From contig NZ_CXOO01000038.1 of assembly GCF_001269385.1 (NCBI RefSeq), positions 227 to 64,226 of the forward strand: a stretch of 64,000 nucleotides of DNA, read 5' to 3'. The notes below the pieces were generated by a model that was not told where the DNA came from, did no database searches, and was given only the letters and a program-made list of their open reading frames with translations. The position numbers and the translations under genes are program-made. Of the stretch, positions 26,437 to 34,868 are shown in pieces. This DNA comes from Limnohabitans sp. DM1. Its GTDB lineage: Bacteria > Pseudomonadota > Gammaproteobacteria > Burkholderiales > Burkholderiaceae_C. The stretch's first letter is position 1; every line of letters starts with the position of its first letter.

Positions 26437-27635
26437 GGCGTTTCTGCCAAAAAGGTGGTGATCAGGGGCACCAAAATGGCGACCACTTCGTCGGCTTCGG
26501 CCTCGGTCATGATCAGCGGCGGGACCAGGCGGATCACGCTGTCGGCGGTCACGCTCAGCAGCAGACCGGCTTCGGCAGCCCGTGTCCAAATGGCGCCGCA
26601 AGGGCGGTCCAGCTCGATGCCCAGCATCAGGCCCTGGCCGCGCACTTCTTTCACGCCTTGCACACCCGCCAGAGCCTTGTCCAGCGCACCGCGCAGATGT
26701 GCACCGACTTTGGCGGCGTTGGCCATCAGGCCGTCTTTTTCCATGATGCGGATGGTCTCCACCCCGGCCCGCATGGCCAGTGGGTTGCCGCCAAAAGTGG
26801 TGCCGTGGTTGCCAGGCTGGAAGATGTGGGCGGCCTTGGGGCCGGCCACCACCGCGCCAATCGGCACGCCCGAGCCCAGGCCCTTGGCCAGCGGCATCAC
26901 GTCGGGCACGATGCCCGCCCACTGGTGGGCAAACCATTTGCCGGTGCGGCCCATGCCGCACTGCACCTCGTCGATCATCATCAGCCAGTCTTTTTGGTCG
27001 CACAGGGCGCGCACTTGCTGCAGGTATTCGATGCGCATCGGGTTGATGCCGCCTTCGCCCTGGATGGTTTCCATGAACACCGCCACCACATTGGGGTTGC
27101 CTTCGGTGGCTTTTTTCAGGGCTTCGATGTCGTTGACCGGCACACGCACAAAGCCTTCGAGCATGGGCCCAAAGCCTTTTTTCAGCTTCTCGTTGGCGGT
27201 GGCGCTCAGGGTGGCGATGCTGCGGCCATGGAAGGCTTTTTCGTACACCACGATCTCGGGTTTGTCGATGCCCTTGTCGTGGCCGTATTTGCGTGCCAGC
27301 TTGATGGCCGCTTCGTTGGCTTCCAGGCCCGTGCAGCAGAAAAACACATTGGTCATGCCCGACAGCTCGACCAGCTTGGCCGCCAGCACTTCCGCATTGG
27401 GCACATGGAAGTAATTGCAGCTGTGGATCATCTTGGCCAGCTGGTCTTGCAGCGCGGGCACCAGATCAGGGTGGTTGTGGCCCAAGGTGTTCACCGCAAT
27501 ACCGGCCAGCGCATCCAGGTACGGCTTGCCATTGACGTCCCAAACTCGGCAACCCTGACCATGGCTGAGTGCGATCGGCAGTCGGCCATAGGTGTTCATG
27601 GTGTGCGGTGAGGCGGCTTCAATGAAAGCGGACAT
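26433..27635 (-). CDS. argD: Acetylornithine aminotransferase
   Basis: The start chosen is the ATG at 27635 (MSAFIEAASPHTMNTYGRLP). The product has 400 residues. It is a class III aminotransferase with FCCTGLEANEAAIKLARKYG, YEKAFHGRS, MIDEVQCGMGRTGKWFAHQW and the PLP lysine in PLAKGLGSGVPIGAV. It transaminates N-acetylglutamate semialdehyde, and often the succinyl-DAP precursor too. It is the first gene of the argD-argF unit. Confidence 0.95.
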   Translation of the reverse strand: MSAFIEAASPHTMNTYGRLPIALSHGQGCRVWDVNGKPYLDALAGIAVNTLGHNHPDLVPALQDQLAKMIHSCNYFHVPNAEVLAAKLVELSGMTNVFFCCTGLEANEAAIKLARKYGHDKGIDKPEIVVYEKAFHGRSIATLSATANEKLKKGFGPMLEGFVRVPVNDIEALKKATEGNPNVVAVFMETIQGEGGINPMRIEYLQQVRALCDQKDWLMMIDEVQCGMGRTGKWFAHQWAGIVPDVMPLAKGLGSGVPIGAVVAGPKAAHIFQPGNHGTTFGGNPLAMRAGVETIRIMEKDGLMANAAKVGAHLRGALDKALAGVQGVKEVRGQGLMLGIELDRPCGAIWTRAAEAGLLLSVTADSVIRLVPPLIMTEAEADEVVAILVPLITTFLAETP

Positions 27636-27763
27636 GCGAGAACTCCTGAAATAAAAATCGGCCCAACGATGAGGGCCGCTGAAAGCAGATTTTAGAGGCA
27701 GAAATACCCGCTTCATTGTCGCAATGATCGCTTGTCTTGCCAGGGTGACAAAAGGGTTTCAAG

Positions 27764-27775
27764 TCTTATATAAGA
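27764..27775. promoter_or_regulatory. Palindrome TCTTATATAAGA ahead of the DUF3579 gene
   Basis: This perfect 12-bp palindrome lies between the divergent argD and DUF3579 genes, about 70 bases upstream of the latter. Its central TATA overlaps sequence usable as a -10 box (TATAAG, then TAGAATAT). It looks like a regulator site; the regulator is unknown. Confidence 0.4.
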
Positions 27776-27845
27776 TAGAATATTCGGGTAAACCAGAGGA
27801 CGGTGATCCCGGACTCTGGATCCCACTGATTCACACCTCTATCCG

Positions 27846-28166
27846 ATGGTTTCCAACTCTGCCAAAGAAGTCTTTATCCAAGGTCTCACCGAGGACGGCA
27901 AGGCCTTTCGTCCCAGCGATTGGGCCGAGCGTTTGGCAGGCGTCATGAGCCCCTTTCGCCCCGGCGGCGCAACACCAGGCAGTCACTTGAGTTATTCGCC
28001 TTGGTGCATTCCCACCACCTTGGGAGGCATCAAGTGTGTGGTCGTGCACCGCGATTTGCGCGATTATGACGTCATGGCTTGGGACTTTGTGATGAACTTT
28101 GCCCGGGACAACGGCTTGCAGTTGGCCGAGGCCTGTCTGTTGCCGGACCCACCCCCATTCAAATAA
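27846..28166 (+). CDS. DUF3579 family protein
   Basis: The product has 106 residues, cytosolic. The whole length fits DUF3579: KEVFIQGLTEDGKAFRPSDW, AERLAGVMSPF and GIKCVVVHRDLRDYDVMAWD. The family is known mainly from betaproteobacteria and is commonly found beside argD-argF, as here. Its function is not known. It is divergent from argD and followed by a strong terminator. Confidence 0.85.
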   Translation: MVSNSAKEVFIQGLTEDGKAFRPSDWAERLAGVMSPFRPGGATPGSHLSYSPWCIPTTLGGIKCVVVHRDLRDYDVMAWDFVMNFARDNGLQLAEACLLPDPPPFK

Positions 28167-28171
28167 ACCAT

Positions 28172-28200
28172 AAAAAAAACCGCCCGAAGGCGGTTTTTGT
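28172..28200 (+). terminator. Rho-independent terminator after DUF3579 gene
   Basis: An A-run is followed by ACCGCCCGAAGGCGGTTTTTG. The short GC stem (CCGCC/GGCGG) with a T-run can work in both directions. Confidence 0.8.
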
Positions 28201-28230
28201 TTCGCTGACAGCGCACCCGTTTCAAACGGC

Positions 28231-28248
28231 GGCCAGAAGATTCTGGCC
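28231..28248 (-). terminator. Hairpin downstream of rpsT
   Basis: GGCCAGAA and TTCTGGCC are perfect inverses, 25 bases after the rpsT stop on the minus strand. No clear T-run follows, so the nearby 28172-28200 hairpin may be the true terminator for both strands. Confidence 0.45.
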
Positions 28249-28272
28249 GGGCTGTTGATCTTTAAAAGCGGA

Positions 28273-28575
28273 TCAGGCTGCAGCCAGGGCCAGGCCCTTG
28301 ACTTTGGCGCTCAGGCGGCTCTTATCGCGAGCTGCCTTGTTTTTGTGGAAGATGCCCTTGTCGGCAATCGTGTCCACCACAGCTTGCATCTTGGCAAATA
28401 ATTCAGTGGCTTTGGTCTTGTCGCCAGCCAGAACAGCTTTTTCAACGTTCTTGACAGCGGTACGGTATTTGGAACGCAGCGAGGAATTCGCGGCGTTGAT
28501 CTTGATGTCTTGGCGGACGCGTTTACGGCCGGATGCAAGACGGGGGTTCTTTTTCTTGGGCTTGGCTGATGCCAT
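28273..28575 (-). CDS. rpsT: 30S ribosomal protein S20
   Basis: The product has 100 residues from the ATG at 28575 ([20 protein letters not shown]), preceded by CCTCCAAAGG, an upstream purine-rich ribosome site. It is highly basic and helical, as S20 should be ([19 protein letters not shown] region, then [20 protein letters not shown]). It binds 16S rRNA early in assembly. It is a single gene, divergent from murJ. Confidence 0.95.
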   Translation of the reverse strand: MASAKPKKKNPRLASGRKRVRQDIKINAANSSLRSKYRTAVKNVEKAVLAGDKTKATELFAKMQAVVDTIADKGIFHKNKAARDKSRLSAKVKGLALAAA

Positions 28576-28757
28576 GATATTTTTCCTTTGGAGGTCTGAG
28601 GATGTTGTCGGCGAACCCGGCATTCTAGCAGAGCCCGGGGCCATTGCGTGCCCCGTACAGAGCGCACTGATGTGTGACGCTTGCAGGAAAGTTGGCTGCA
28701 CAAAAGCTTGCCTGTTTGCATGAAGTGCTCAGTAGGGGTCGCTACACTCTCGCCACC

Positions 28758-30323
28758 ATGAGTTTGCTCCGTTCTGCTTCCGTCGTTTCCCTCTTTACCC
28801 TGGCCTCGCGGGTCACAGGTCTGGTGCGTGAGTTGTTGATTGCTTCGGCGTTTGGCGCCAGCGCCTTGACCGATGCGTTCAATGTGGCTTTTCGCATTCC
28901 CAATTTGTTTCGCCGCTTGTTTGCAGAAGGGGCCTTCAGTCAGGCTTTTGTGCCGGTCTTGGCTGCCAGCCGCGCTCAGCACGGTGATGACGCCACAAAA
29001 GAGGTGATTGACAACGTGGCCACAGCTTTGGCCTGGTCGGTGTTGGCCTTGTCTGTGCTGGGGGTTTTGGCCTCACCCTGGCTGGTGTGGGCCTTGGCCA
29101 GCGGTTTGCAGCAAGACGCGCGGGGTTACCAGTCGGCGGTGCAAATGACCCGGTGGATGTTTCCTTACATCGCATTCATGTCCATGGTGGCCTTGTCTGC
29201 GGGCATTTTGAACACCTGGAAGCGTTTTGCCGTGCCTGCGGCCACGCCCGTGCTGCTGAATGTGAGCGTGATTGCGGCGGCGTGGTGGTTGTCCCCGTGG
29301 CTGGAAAAACAAGGTGTGGAGGCCATCTACGCCTTGCCCGTAGGCGTGATGTTGGGCGGCTTTTTGCAATTGGCGGTGCAGATTCCAGCCTTGGCCCGAC
29401 TGGGTTTGTGGCCTCGTTTGGGCGTGCGGCCCAGTGCCGTCAAAAAGGCCTGGACCAACCCCGCCACTCGCAATATCTTGCGCTTGATGGCGCCCGCGCT
29501 GCTGGGCGTGGGTGTGGCGCAAATTTCCTTGCTCATCAACACCCAGATTGCCTCTCATTTAGCGCCGGGCAGCGTCAGCTGGCTGACCTATGCCGACCGT
29601 TTGATGGAGTTTCCGACGGCCATTTTGGGCGTGGCCTTGGGGGTGGTGTTGATGCCGCAGCTGGCGGCGGCCAAAGCCACGGGCGACAGCGAGCGCTATG
29701 CCGCCATGCTGGACTGGGGGTTGCGTCTGGTCTTGTTGCTGGCGCTGCCTTGTGCGGCGGCCTTGCTGGTGTTTTCGCAGCCGCTGGTGTCGGTGCTCTA
29801 CCACTACGGCGCTTTCACCGACCGGGATGTGCAGCAGACCACCTTGTCGCTCACCGGCTACGGCGTGGGGCTTTTGGGCCTGGTGGCCATCAAGGTTTTG
29901 GCTCCGGGGTATTACGCCAGCCAGGACATCCGCACGCCGGTCAAGATCGCGGTGGTGGTGCTGGTGATCACTCAGCTGTTCAATGTGCTGCTGGTGCCCT
30001 ATTTGGCGCATGCCGGACTGGCCCTGTCCATCGGTCTGGGGGCCTTGGTCAACGCCCTGTGGTTGCTGGTCGGTTTGCTGCGCCGAGGCAGTTACAAACC
30101 GCAGCCAGGCTGGGCGCGTTTTGCGCTTCAGGTGGTGGTGGCCACCGCTTTGCTGGCGGGGCTGCTGTGGGCCGCAGCGCACCATCTGGATTGGGTGGGG
30201 ATGCGTGCTGCGCCATGGCAGCGCATTGGCTGGATGGTGCTTGTGCTCGCCATGTCCGCGATTTTGTACTTTGGTGTTTTATGGGCTTCAGGTGTGCGCT
30301 TGAAGTCGTTTCTTAAGCGTTGA
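28758..30323 (+). CDS. murJ: Lipid II flippase MurJ
   Basis: The start chosen is the ATG at 28758 (MSLLRSASVVSLFTLASRVT). The product has 521 residues with about 14 membrane segments. The conserved N-terminus GLVRELLIASAFGASALTDA and FRIPNLFRRLFAEGAFSQAF carries the essential arginines of MurJ. It moves lipid II across the inner membrane for peptidoglycan synthesis. The gene next to rpsT on the opposite strand is a common arrangement in proteobacteria. Confidence 0.95.
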   Translation: MSLLRSASVVSLFTLASRVTGLVRELLIASAFGASALTDAFNVAFRIPNLFRRLFAEGAFSQAFVPVLAASRAQHGDDATKEVIDNVATALAWSVLALSVLGVLASPWLVWALASGLQQDARGYQSAVQMTRWMFPYIAFMSMVALSAGILNTWKRFAVPAATPVLLNVSVIAAAWWLSPWLEKQGVEAIYALPVGVMLGGFLQLAVQIPALARLGLWPRLGVRPSAVKKAWTNPATRNILRLMAPALLGVGVAQISLLINTQIASHLAPGSVSWLTYADRLMEFPTAILGVALGVVLMPQLAAAKATGDSERYAAMLDWGLRLVLLLALPCAAALLVFSQPLVSVLYHYGAFTDRDVQQTTLSLTGYGVGLLGLVAIKVLAPGYYASQDIRTPVKIAVVVLVITQLFNVLLVPYLAHAGLALSIGLGALVNALWLLVGLLRRGSYKPQPGWARFALQVVVATALLAGLLWAAAHHLDWVGMRAAPWQRIGWMVLVLAMSAILYFGVLWASGVRLKSFLKR

Positions 30324-30341
30324 GTGAGTATCCGGCAAAGT

Positions 30342-31202
30342 ATGGACATGATCTTTGAACCCGTTTCGCCGCTGGATTACTTTGCCAGCTTGGTGCAAAG
30401 CGATGCGCATTTTCCGCTCCTGGAGGCGGCAGCCAGTCTGGGGCAAGACGAGGAGCCAGAGCTGGATGTGCAGCATGTGCTGGACGATGTGGCACGCCTG
30501 CTCAAAAGGGTCAAGGCCCGACTGCCCGAAGATGCCGATGACCTGACTCGGCTGGCCATTTTGTCGCAGGTTTTTTACAAAGACCTGAGCTTTGGCCCCA
30601 ATGCCAATGATTACTACGCCCCCGAAAACAGCTATTTGCACGAGGTGCTGCGCACACGCCGGGGCATCCCGATTTCGCTGGCGGTGATCTGGCTGGAGCT
30701 GGCGCTAGGCTTGAATTTGAACGCCCAGGGCATATCGTTTCCGGGTCACTTCCTGGTCAAGATCACGCTCATGGGGGGGCTGGTGGTGCTGGACCCGCTC
30801 ACCGGCGAATCTTTGGGCATTGACAACCTGGCCGAGCGCCTGGGACCTTATCGCGACGACATGGATTGGGCTGCGGGGGCAGACTTGGATGATGGTGAAA
30901 CTCCTTTAGGCCTTTATTTGCAGGCCTGCCCGGCGCGTGATTTGCTGGCCCGCATGTTGCGCAACCTGAAAGAGATTTTTCGGGCGCAGGAAGACTGGCC
31001 GCGCATGTTGCAGGTGCTCAACCGGCTGGTGATTTTGTTGCCTGAATCCTGGACGGAGCGGCGCGACCGGGGCCTGGTGCATGCCGAATTGGGCGACGCT
31101 CAGGCTGCCAGACTGGATTTACAGACCTATCTGGACGCCGAACCTTTGGCGCCCGACCAGGCTGCGCTGAGACACCGCATCAGCGAACTCTCAGGCGGTT
31201 GA
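30342..31202 (+). CDS. SirB1-family protein (transglutaminase-like core plus TPR)
   Basis: The product has 286 residues from the ATG at 30342. The N-terminal half has the SirB1 pattern: FYKDLSFGPNANDYYAPENS, YLHEVLRTRRGIPISLAVIW and GISFPGHFLVKI. The C-terminal part is TPR-like helices (LLARMLRNLKEIFRAQEDWP onward). The transglutaminase catalytic Cys is not evident (RRGIPISL has Ile-Pro-Ile instead), so it is probably a non-enzymatic scaffold. It follows murJ by 18 bases and is probably co-transcribed. Confidence 0.8.
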   Translation: MDMIFEPVSPLDYFASLVQSDAHFPLLEAAASLGQDEEPELDVQHVLDDVARLLKRVKARLPEDADDLTRLAILSQVFYKDLSFGPNANDYYAPENSYLHEVLRTRRGIPISLAVIWLELALGLNLNAQGISFPGHFLVKITLMGGLVVLDPLTGESLGIDNLAERLGPYRDDMDWAAGADLDDGETPLGLYLQACPARDLLARMLRNLKEIFRAQEDWPRMLQVLNRLVILLPESWTERRDRGLVHAELGDAQAARLDLQTYLDAEPLAPDQAALRHRISELSGG

Positions 31203-31238
31203 TCGTTTTTTTGGGGGGGTTACGGGGCAGAGTGGCCC

Positions 31239-32270
31239 TCAGGCCACCACCACCTGGGCGCCGTTGTCTTGCGCCGTAATCAGGCCAATCGTGTAAACCT
31301 GCTCACCGGCAGCTCGCAAGGTCTCCGCGCAGCTTTCCGCCTCGGCCGCGTCCACCACCACCACCATGCCGATGCCGTTGTTGAAGGTGCGGTTCATCTC
31401 GATGTCGTCGATGCCTGCGGTGGCTTGCAACCAGGCAAACAGCTCGGTCTGCGGCCAGCTGTCTTTTTGCAGGTGAGCGGCAAGACCGTCGGGCAGTACG
31501 CGGGGAATGTTTTCCAGCAAGCCGCCGCCTGTGATGTGGGCCAGGGCCTTGATGGGGTGTTTGGCCAGCGCCGCCAGGACATTCAGCACATAAAGGCGGG
31601 TGGGCTCCATCAGGGCTTGCTTGAAGGGCTTGCCGTCCAGGGTTGCAGGGGCGTTGCTGCCCGCGCGCTCGATGCATTTGCGCACCAGACTGAAACCGTT
31701 GGAGTGCACGCCGCTCGAAGCCAGGCCCAGCACCACATCACCGGCTTTGACGTTCTGACCCGTGAGGATTTTTGACTTTTCAACCGCACCGACCGCAAAA
31801 CCGGCCAGGTCGTATTCGCCAGCGGGGTACATGCCGGGCATCTCGGCGGTTTCACCGCCGATCAAGGCGCAGCCCGACAGCTCGCAGCCTTTGGCAATGC
31901 CGCCGACCACGGCCGCTGCCGTGTCCACATCCAGCTTGCCGCAGGCAAAGTAATCGAGAAAGAACAAGGGCTCGGCACCTTGCACCAGCACGTCATTCAC
32001 GCTCATGGCCACCAGGTCGATGCCCACGGTGTCGTGCATGTTCCATTCAAAAGCGAGTTTGAGTTTGGTGCCCACGCCATCGGTGCCGCTGACCAGCACG
32101 GGTTCCTTGTATCGCTTGGGCACTTCAAACAGCGCGCCAAAACCGCCGATGCCGGCCAGCACGCCTTCGCGCATGGTTTTCTTGGCCAGGGGCTTGATGC
32201 GCTCGACCAGCGCGTCACCGGCAATGATGTCCACGCCGGCGTCTTTGTAGGAAAGGGGTGTTTGGCTCAT
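31239..32270 (-). CDS. purM: Phosphoribosylformylglycinamidine cyclo-ligase (AIR synthetase)
   Basis: The product has 343 residues. Family signatures are [57 protein letters not shown] and [16 protein letters not shown]. It converts FGAM to AIR in de novo purine synthesis using ATP. It is divergent from the perM-like operon with 134 bases between the starts. Confidence 0.95.
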   Translation of the reverse strand: MSQTPLSYKDAGVDIIAGDALVERIKPLAKKTMREGVLAGIGGFGALFEVPKRYKEPVLVSGTDGVGTKLKLAFEWNMHDTVGIDLVAMSVNDVLVQGAEPLFFLDYFACGKLDVDTAAAVVGGIAKGCELSGCALIGGETAEMPGMYPAGEYDLAGFAVGAVEKSKILTGQNVKAGDVVLGLASSGVHSNGFSLVRKCIERAGSNAPATLDGKPFKQALMEPTRLYVLNVLAALAKHPIKALAHITGGGLLENIPRVLPDGLAAHLQKDSWPQTELFAWLQATAGIDDIEMNRTFNNGIGMVVVVDAAEAESCAETLRAAGEQVYTIGLITAQDNGAQVVVA

Positions 32271-32404
32271 GGTTTTGGCCCGGATGGGGCATGTAATTGG
32301 ATAACGGGGGGGCCAATAAACGGGCTGGCAGACTAAAATCAGGGCTTATTTTAAGGGTTGACCCTAGACTTTCGAACAAAACTTCCACAAAAACCGAGAC
32401 CACC

Positions 32405-33520
32405 TTGCAAGCTCCCCCTCCATTTTTGATGACCCGTTTGGCAGCCTGGCTGGGTGTTGCCCTGCTGGCGGTCCTTGTTTTCTGGTGGTTGGCCCCGGTG
32501 CTGGCGCCGTTTGTGGTGGCCGCTGTGATGGCGTACGTGCTCAACCCCTTGGTGCACAAATTGGTTCGGGTGACGGGCGGTCGCTTGCCACACCTGTTGG
32601 CGGTGGTGATGGTGGAATGCGTGGCGTTGTTTGCCTTGATGGGCTTGGTGCTGCTTTTGGTGCCGATTTTCATGCGCGAGGTCCCCATGCTGCAGCAACA
32701 AATTCCTTTGTTGTTGGACAAGTTGGACGCCTCCTTTCAGCCCTTGATGGCACAAATGGGCATCTCGGTTTCACTGGATTTGACCGAGCTGAAAACTCAG
32801 CTCATGGATTATTTGAGCGCCAACCGGGAGGACTGGTGGGCGCCGCTGATGTCCTCGCTCAAGATGGGGGGCAGCGCCGCCTTGGCTTTGGCGGGCTTTG
32901 TGGTGCTGGTGCCGGTGGCCTTGTTTTACCTGCTCAAGGACTGGACGCGTCTGATGGATTCTGTGACCCGTTTGGTCCCCCCCGCATGGCGCCCTGTGTT
33001 TGACCGTTTCATGGATGACTGCGATACGGTTCTGGGGGAATATCTGCGCGGCCAATTGCTGGTCATGTTGTGCTTGGCGGTTTATTACGCGGTAGGTTTG
33101 CGCTTGTTTGGCCTGGAGTTGGCCATACCGATTGGCATTTTCACGGGGCTTGCCGTGTTCGTGCCTTATTTGGGTTTTGGTTTGGGTCTGGTGCTGGCCA
33201 TGATGGCGGGTTTGCTCCAGATGGCGCCTTCACAGGCCTTGATCATGGTGGCTGTGGTGTTTGGTCTGGGGCAATTGATTGAGAGTTTTGTGCTCACGCC
33301 GCGTTTGGTGGGTGAGCGCATTGGTTTGCACCCGCTGGCGGTTATTTTGGCTTTGATGGCGTTTGGCCAGCTGATGGGCTTTGTCGGGGTGCTGATTGCC
33401 TTGCCCGCCAGTGCCGTGCTCTTGGTGGCCCTGCGCCGTTTGCGTCAGCAATACTTGAAAAGTGCCCTGTATCAAAAAAGCGGCACGGGCCAAAACGAGG
33501 AAGGTGTTGGTCAAGCATGA
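32405..33520 (+). CDS. AI-2E family transporter (PerM-like membrane protein)
   Basis: The product has about 371 residues from a TTG at 32405; an ATG at 32429 and an ATG at 32297 are in frame. I prefer the later starts because promoter-like sequence (TAAAAT, 32334-32339) lies before them. About eight membrane segments are present, with the family motifs AAVMAYVLNPLVHKLVR, YLGFGLGLVLAMMAG and LVGERIGLHPLAVILALMAF. Its exact substrate is unknown. It overlaps hda by 4 bases. Confidence 0.85.
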   Translation: MQAPPPFLMTRLAAWLGVALLAVLVFWWLAPVLAPFVVAAVMAYVLNPLVHKLVRVTGGRLPHLLAVVMVECVALFALMGLVLLLVPIFMREVPMLQQQIPLLLDKLDASFQPLMAQMGISVSLDLTELKTQLMDYLSANREDWWAPLMSSLKMGGSAALALAGFVVLVPVALFYLLKDWTRLMDSVTRLVPPAWRPVFDRFMDDCDTVLGEYLRGQLLVMLCLAVYYAVGLRLFGLELAIPIGIFTGLAVFVPYLGFGLGLVLAMMAGLLQMAPSQALIMVAVVFGLGQLIESFVLTPRLVGERIGLHPLAVILALMAFGQLMGFVGVLIALPASAVLLVALRRLRQQYLKSALYQKSGTGQNEEGVGQA

Positions 33521-34203
33521 AGCAGCTGGCTTTGGACATTGGTCTGGCGTCCGTACCCACCCTGGACAGTTTTTTTGCGGGCCCCAACGCAGCTGCGCTG
33601 GATCATTTGCGCTTGTGGACTTCGGGGGGAACGCGGGCACCTGTGCCCAGCTACCTGTGGGGCGAGAGCGGTTCGGGCAAAACCCATTTGCTGCAGGCGG
33701 TGCACCATGCGCTCAAAGAGCAGGGCGCACAAGTGGGCTGGCTGGATGCCAATGCCATGAACTCGCCTGAGTTCAATGAGGCCTGGACGGCGGTGCTCAT
33801 GGACGATGTGCATTTGTACAACTTGGACCAGCAGCACACGGCCTTCAACTGGTTTGTGAACGCGCTGACCCCCCGCAGTGGCACCCCACGCTGGGTGCTG
33901 GCCGCCGGCAGTTTGCCGCCAGCCGATCTGCAGCTGCGGGACGATTTGCGCACCCGTCTGGGCTGGGGGCATGTGTATGCCCTGCATGTTCTGGATGAGC
34001 CCGAGCGCCGTGCCGTGCTGCGCCAAGAGGCGGACGCACGGGGCCTGTTTTTGAGCGATGAGCTCATGTCTTACATGCTCAAGCGTTTTTCGCGCGATCT
34101 GGGCAGCTTGATGCAGCTGCTCGATCATCTGGATCAATATGCTTTGCAAGCGCAGCGCGCCCTGACCATTCCCTTGGTGCGCGCCATGCTGGAGAACGAA
34201 TGA
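33517..34203 (+). CDS. hda: DnaA regulatory inactivator Hda
   Basis: The product has 228 residues, a DnaA-like AAA+ protein without a DNA-binding domain. It has a clamp-binding N-terminal motif (MKQLALDIGL), Walker A GESGSGKTHLLQ, Walker B VLMDDVHLYN, and a sensor II region (SRDLGSLMQLLDHLD). With the beta clamp it stimulates ATP hydrolysis by DnaA and so blocks re-initiation. The gene overlaps both neighbours by 4 bases. Confidence 0.9.
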   Translation: MKQLALDIGLASVPTLDSFFAGPNAAALDHLRLWTSGGTRAPVPSYLWGESGSGKTHLLQAVHHALKEQGAQVGWLDANAMNSPEFNEAWTAVLMDDVHLYNLDQQHTAFNWFVNALTPRSGTPRWVLAAGSLPPADLQLRDDLRTRLGWGHVYALHVLDEPERRAVLRQEADARGLFLSDELMSYMLKRFSRDLGSLMQLLDHLDQYALQAQRALTIPLVRAMLENE

Positions 34204-34868
34204 AACTCGCCTTGTTTGACCTCGATCACACTTTGCTGCCGATCGATTCGGATCACACCTGGGGTGTCTTCACCACCGAGCTGGGCTGGAACGACCCGGA
34301 CCTCTTCAGCCAACGCAATGACGAGTTTTATGCCCACTACCAGGCGGGCACGCTCGATATCCATGACTACGTGCGCTTTGCCACCCAGGCTGCGCGAGAG
34401 CGCGGGGCGGTGGAAGCGGCCCGTGCGCACGACCGTTACATGGACGAAGTGATCCGCCCTCGCATCACCCCCGAAGCACTGGCGCTGGTACAGTCGCACC
34501 AGCGAGTGGGCGACACGGTGATGATCGTGACGGCCACCAACGAATTCGTGACTCGCCCGATTGCCCAGGCTTTTGGCGTGAGCGAGTTGATTGCGGTGGA
34601 GCTGGCGCGTGACAGCACGGGCTGGATCACAGGCGAGATCCAGGGCACGCCCTCATTTCGGGAGGGCAAAGTCACCCGCGTCGCGCAATGGCTGGCCCAG
34701 CAAGGGTTGAACTGGGGCGATGTGGAGATGAGCTTTTATTCGGACTCCATGAACGACTTGCCGCTTCTGGAAAAAGCCCACCATCCGGTGGCAACGAACC
34801 CTGACGCTCGGTTGCGTCAACTGGCCACAGAGCGTGGCTGGCGCATCCTCGAACTGTTTCAAGAATGA
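34200..34868 (+). CDS. HAD-superfamily phosphatase (SerB-like subfamily IB)
   Basis: The product has 222 residues. HAD motif I is ALFDLDHTLLP, motif II MIVTATNEFVT, and the lysine and motif III lie in REGKVTRVAQW and SFYSDSMNDLPLLEKA. This is the HAD-IB group of phosphoserine-phosphatase-like enzymes. The substrate is unknown. It is coupled by 4-base overlaps to hda and pcnB, an order common in Burkholderiales. Confidence 0.9.
   Translation: MKLALFDLDHTLLPIDSDHTWGVFTTELGWNDPDLFSQRNDEFYAHYQAGTLDIHDYVRFATQAARERGAVEAARAHDRYMDEVIRPRITPEALALVQSHQRVGDTVMIVTATNEFVTRPIAQAFGVSELIAVELARDSTGWITGEIQGTPSFREGKVTRVAQWLAQQGLNWGDVEMSFYSDSMNDLPLLEKAHHPVATNPDARLRQLATERGWRILELFQE

Noticed and set aside
26437..27003. 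N-terminal extension of the argF frame by about 190 codons
   Set aside because: It lies entirely in argD coding sequence and shows no homology. The ATG at 26436 fits the OTCase N-terminus and the 4-base overlap.
29087..30316. 409-residue open frame inside murJ
   Set aside because: Out-of-frame reading of a high-GC membrane protein gene; no ribosome site and no recognisable domain.
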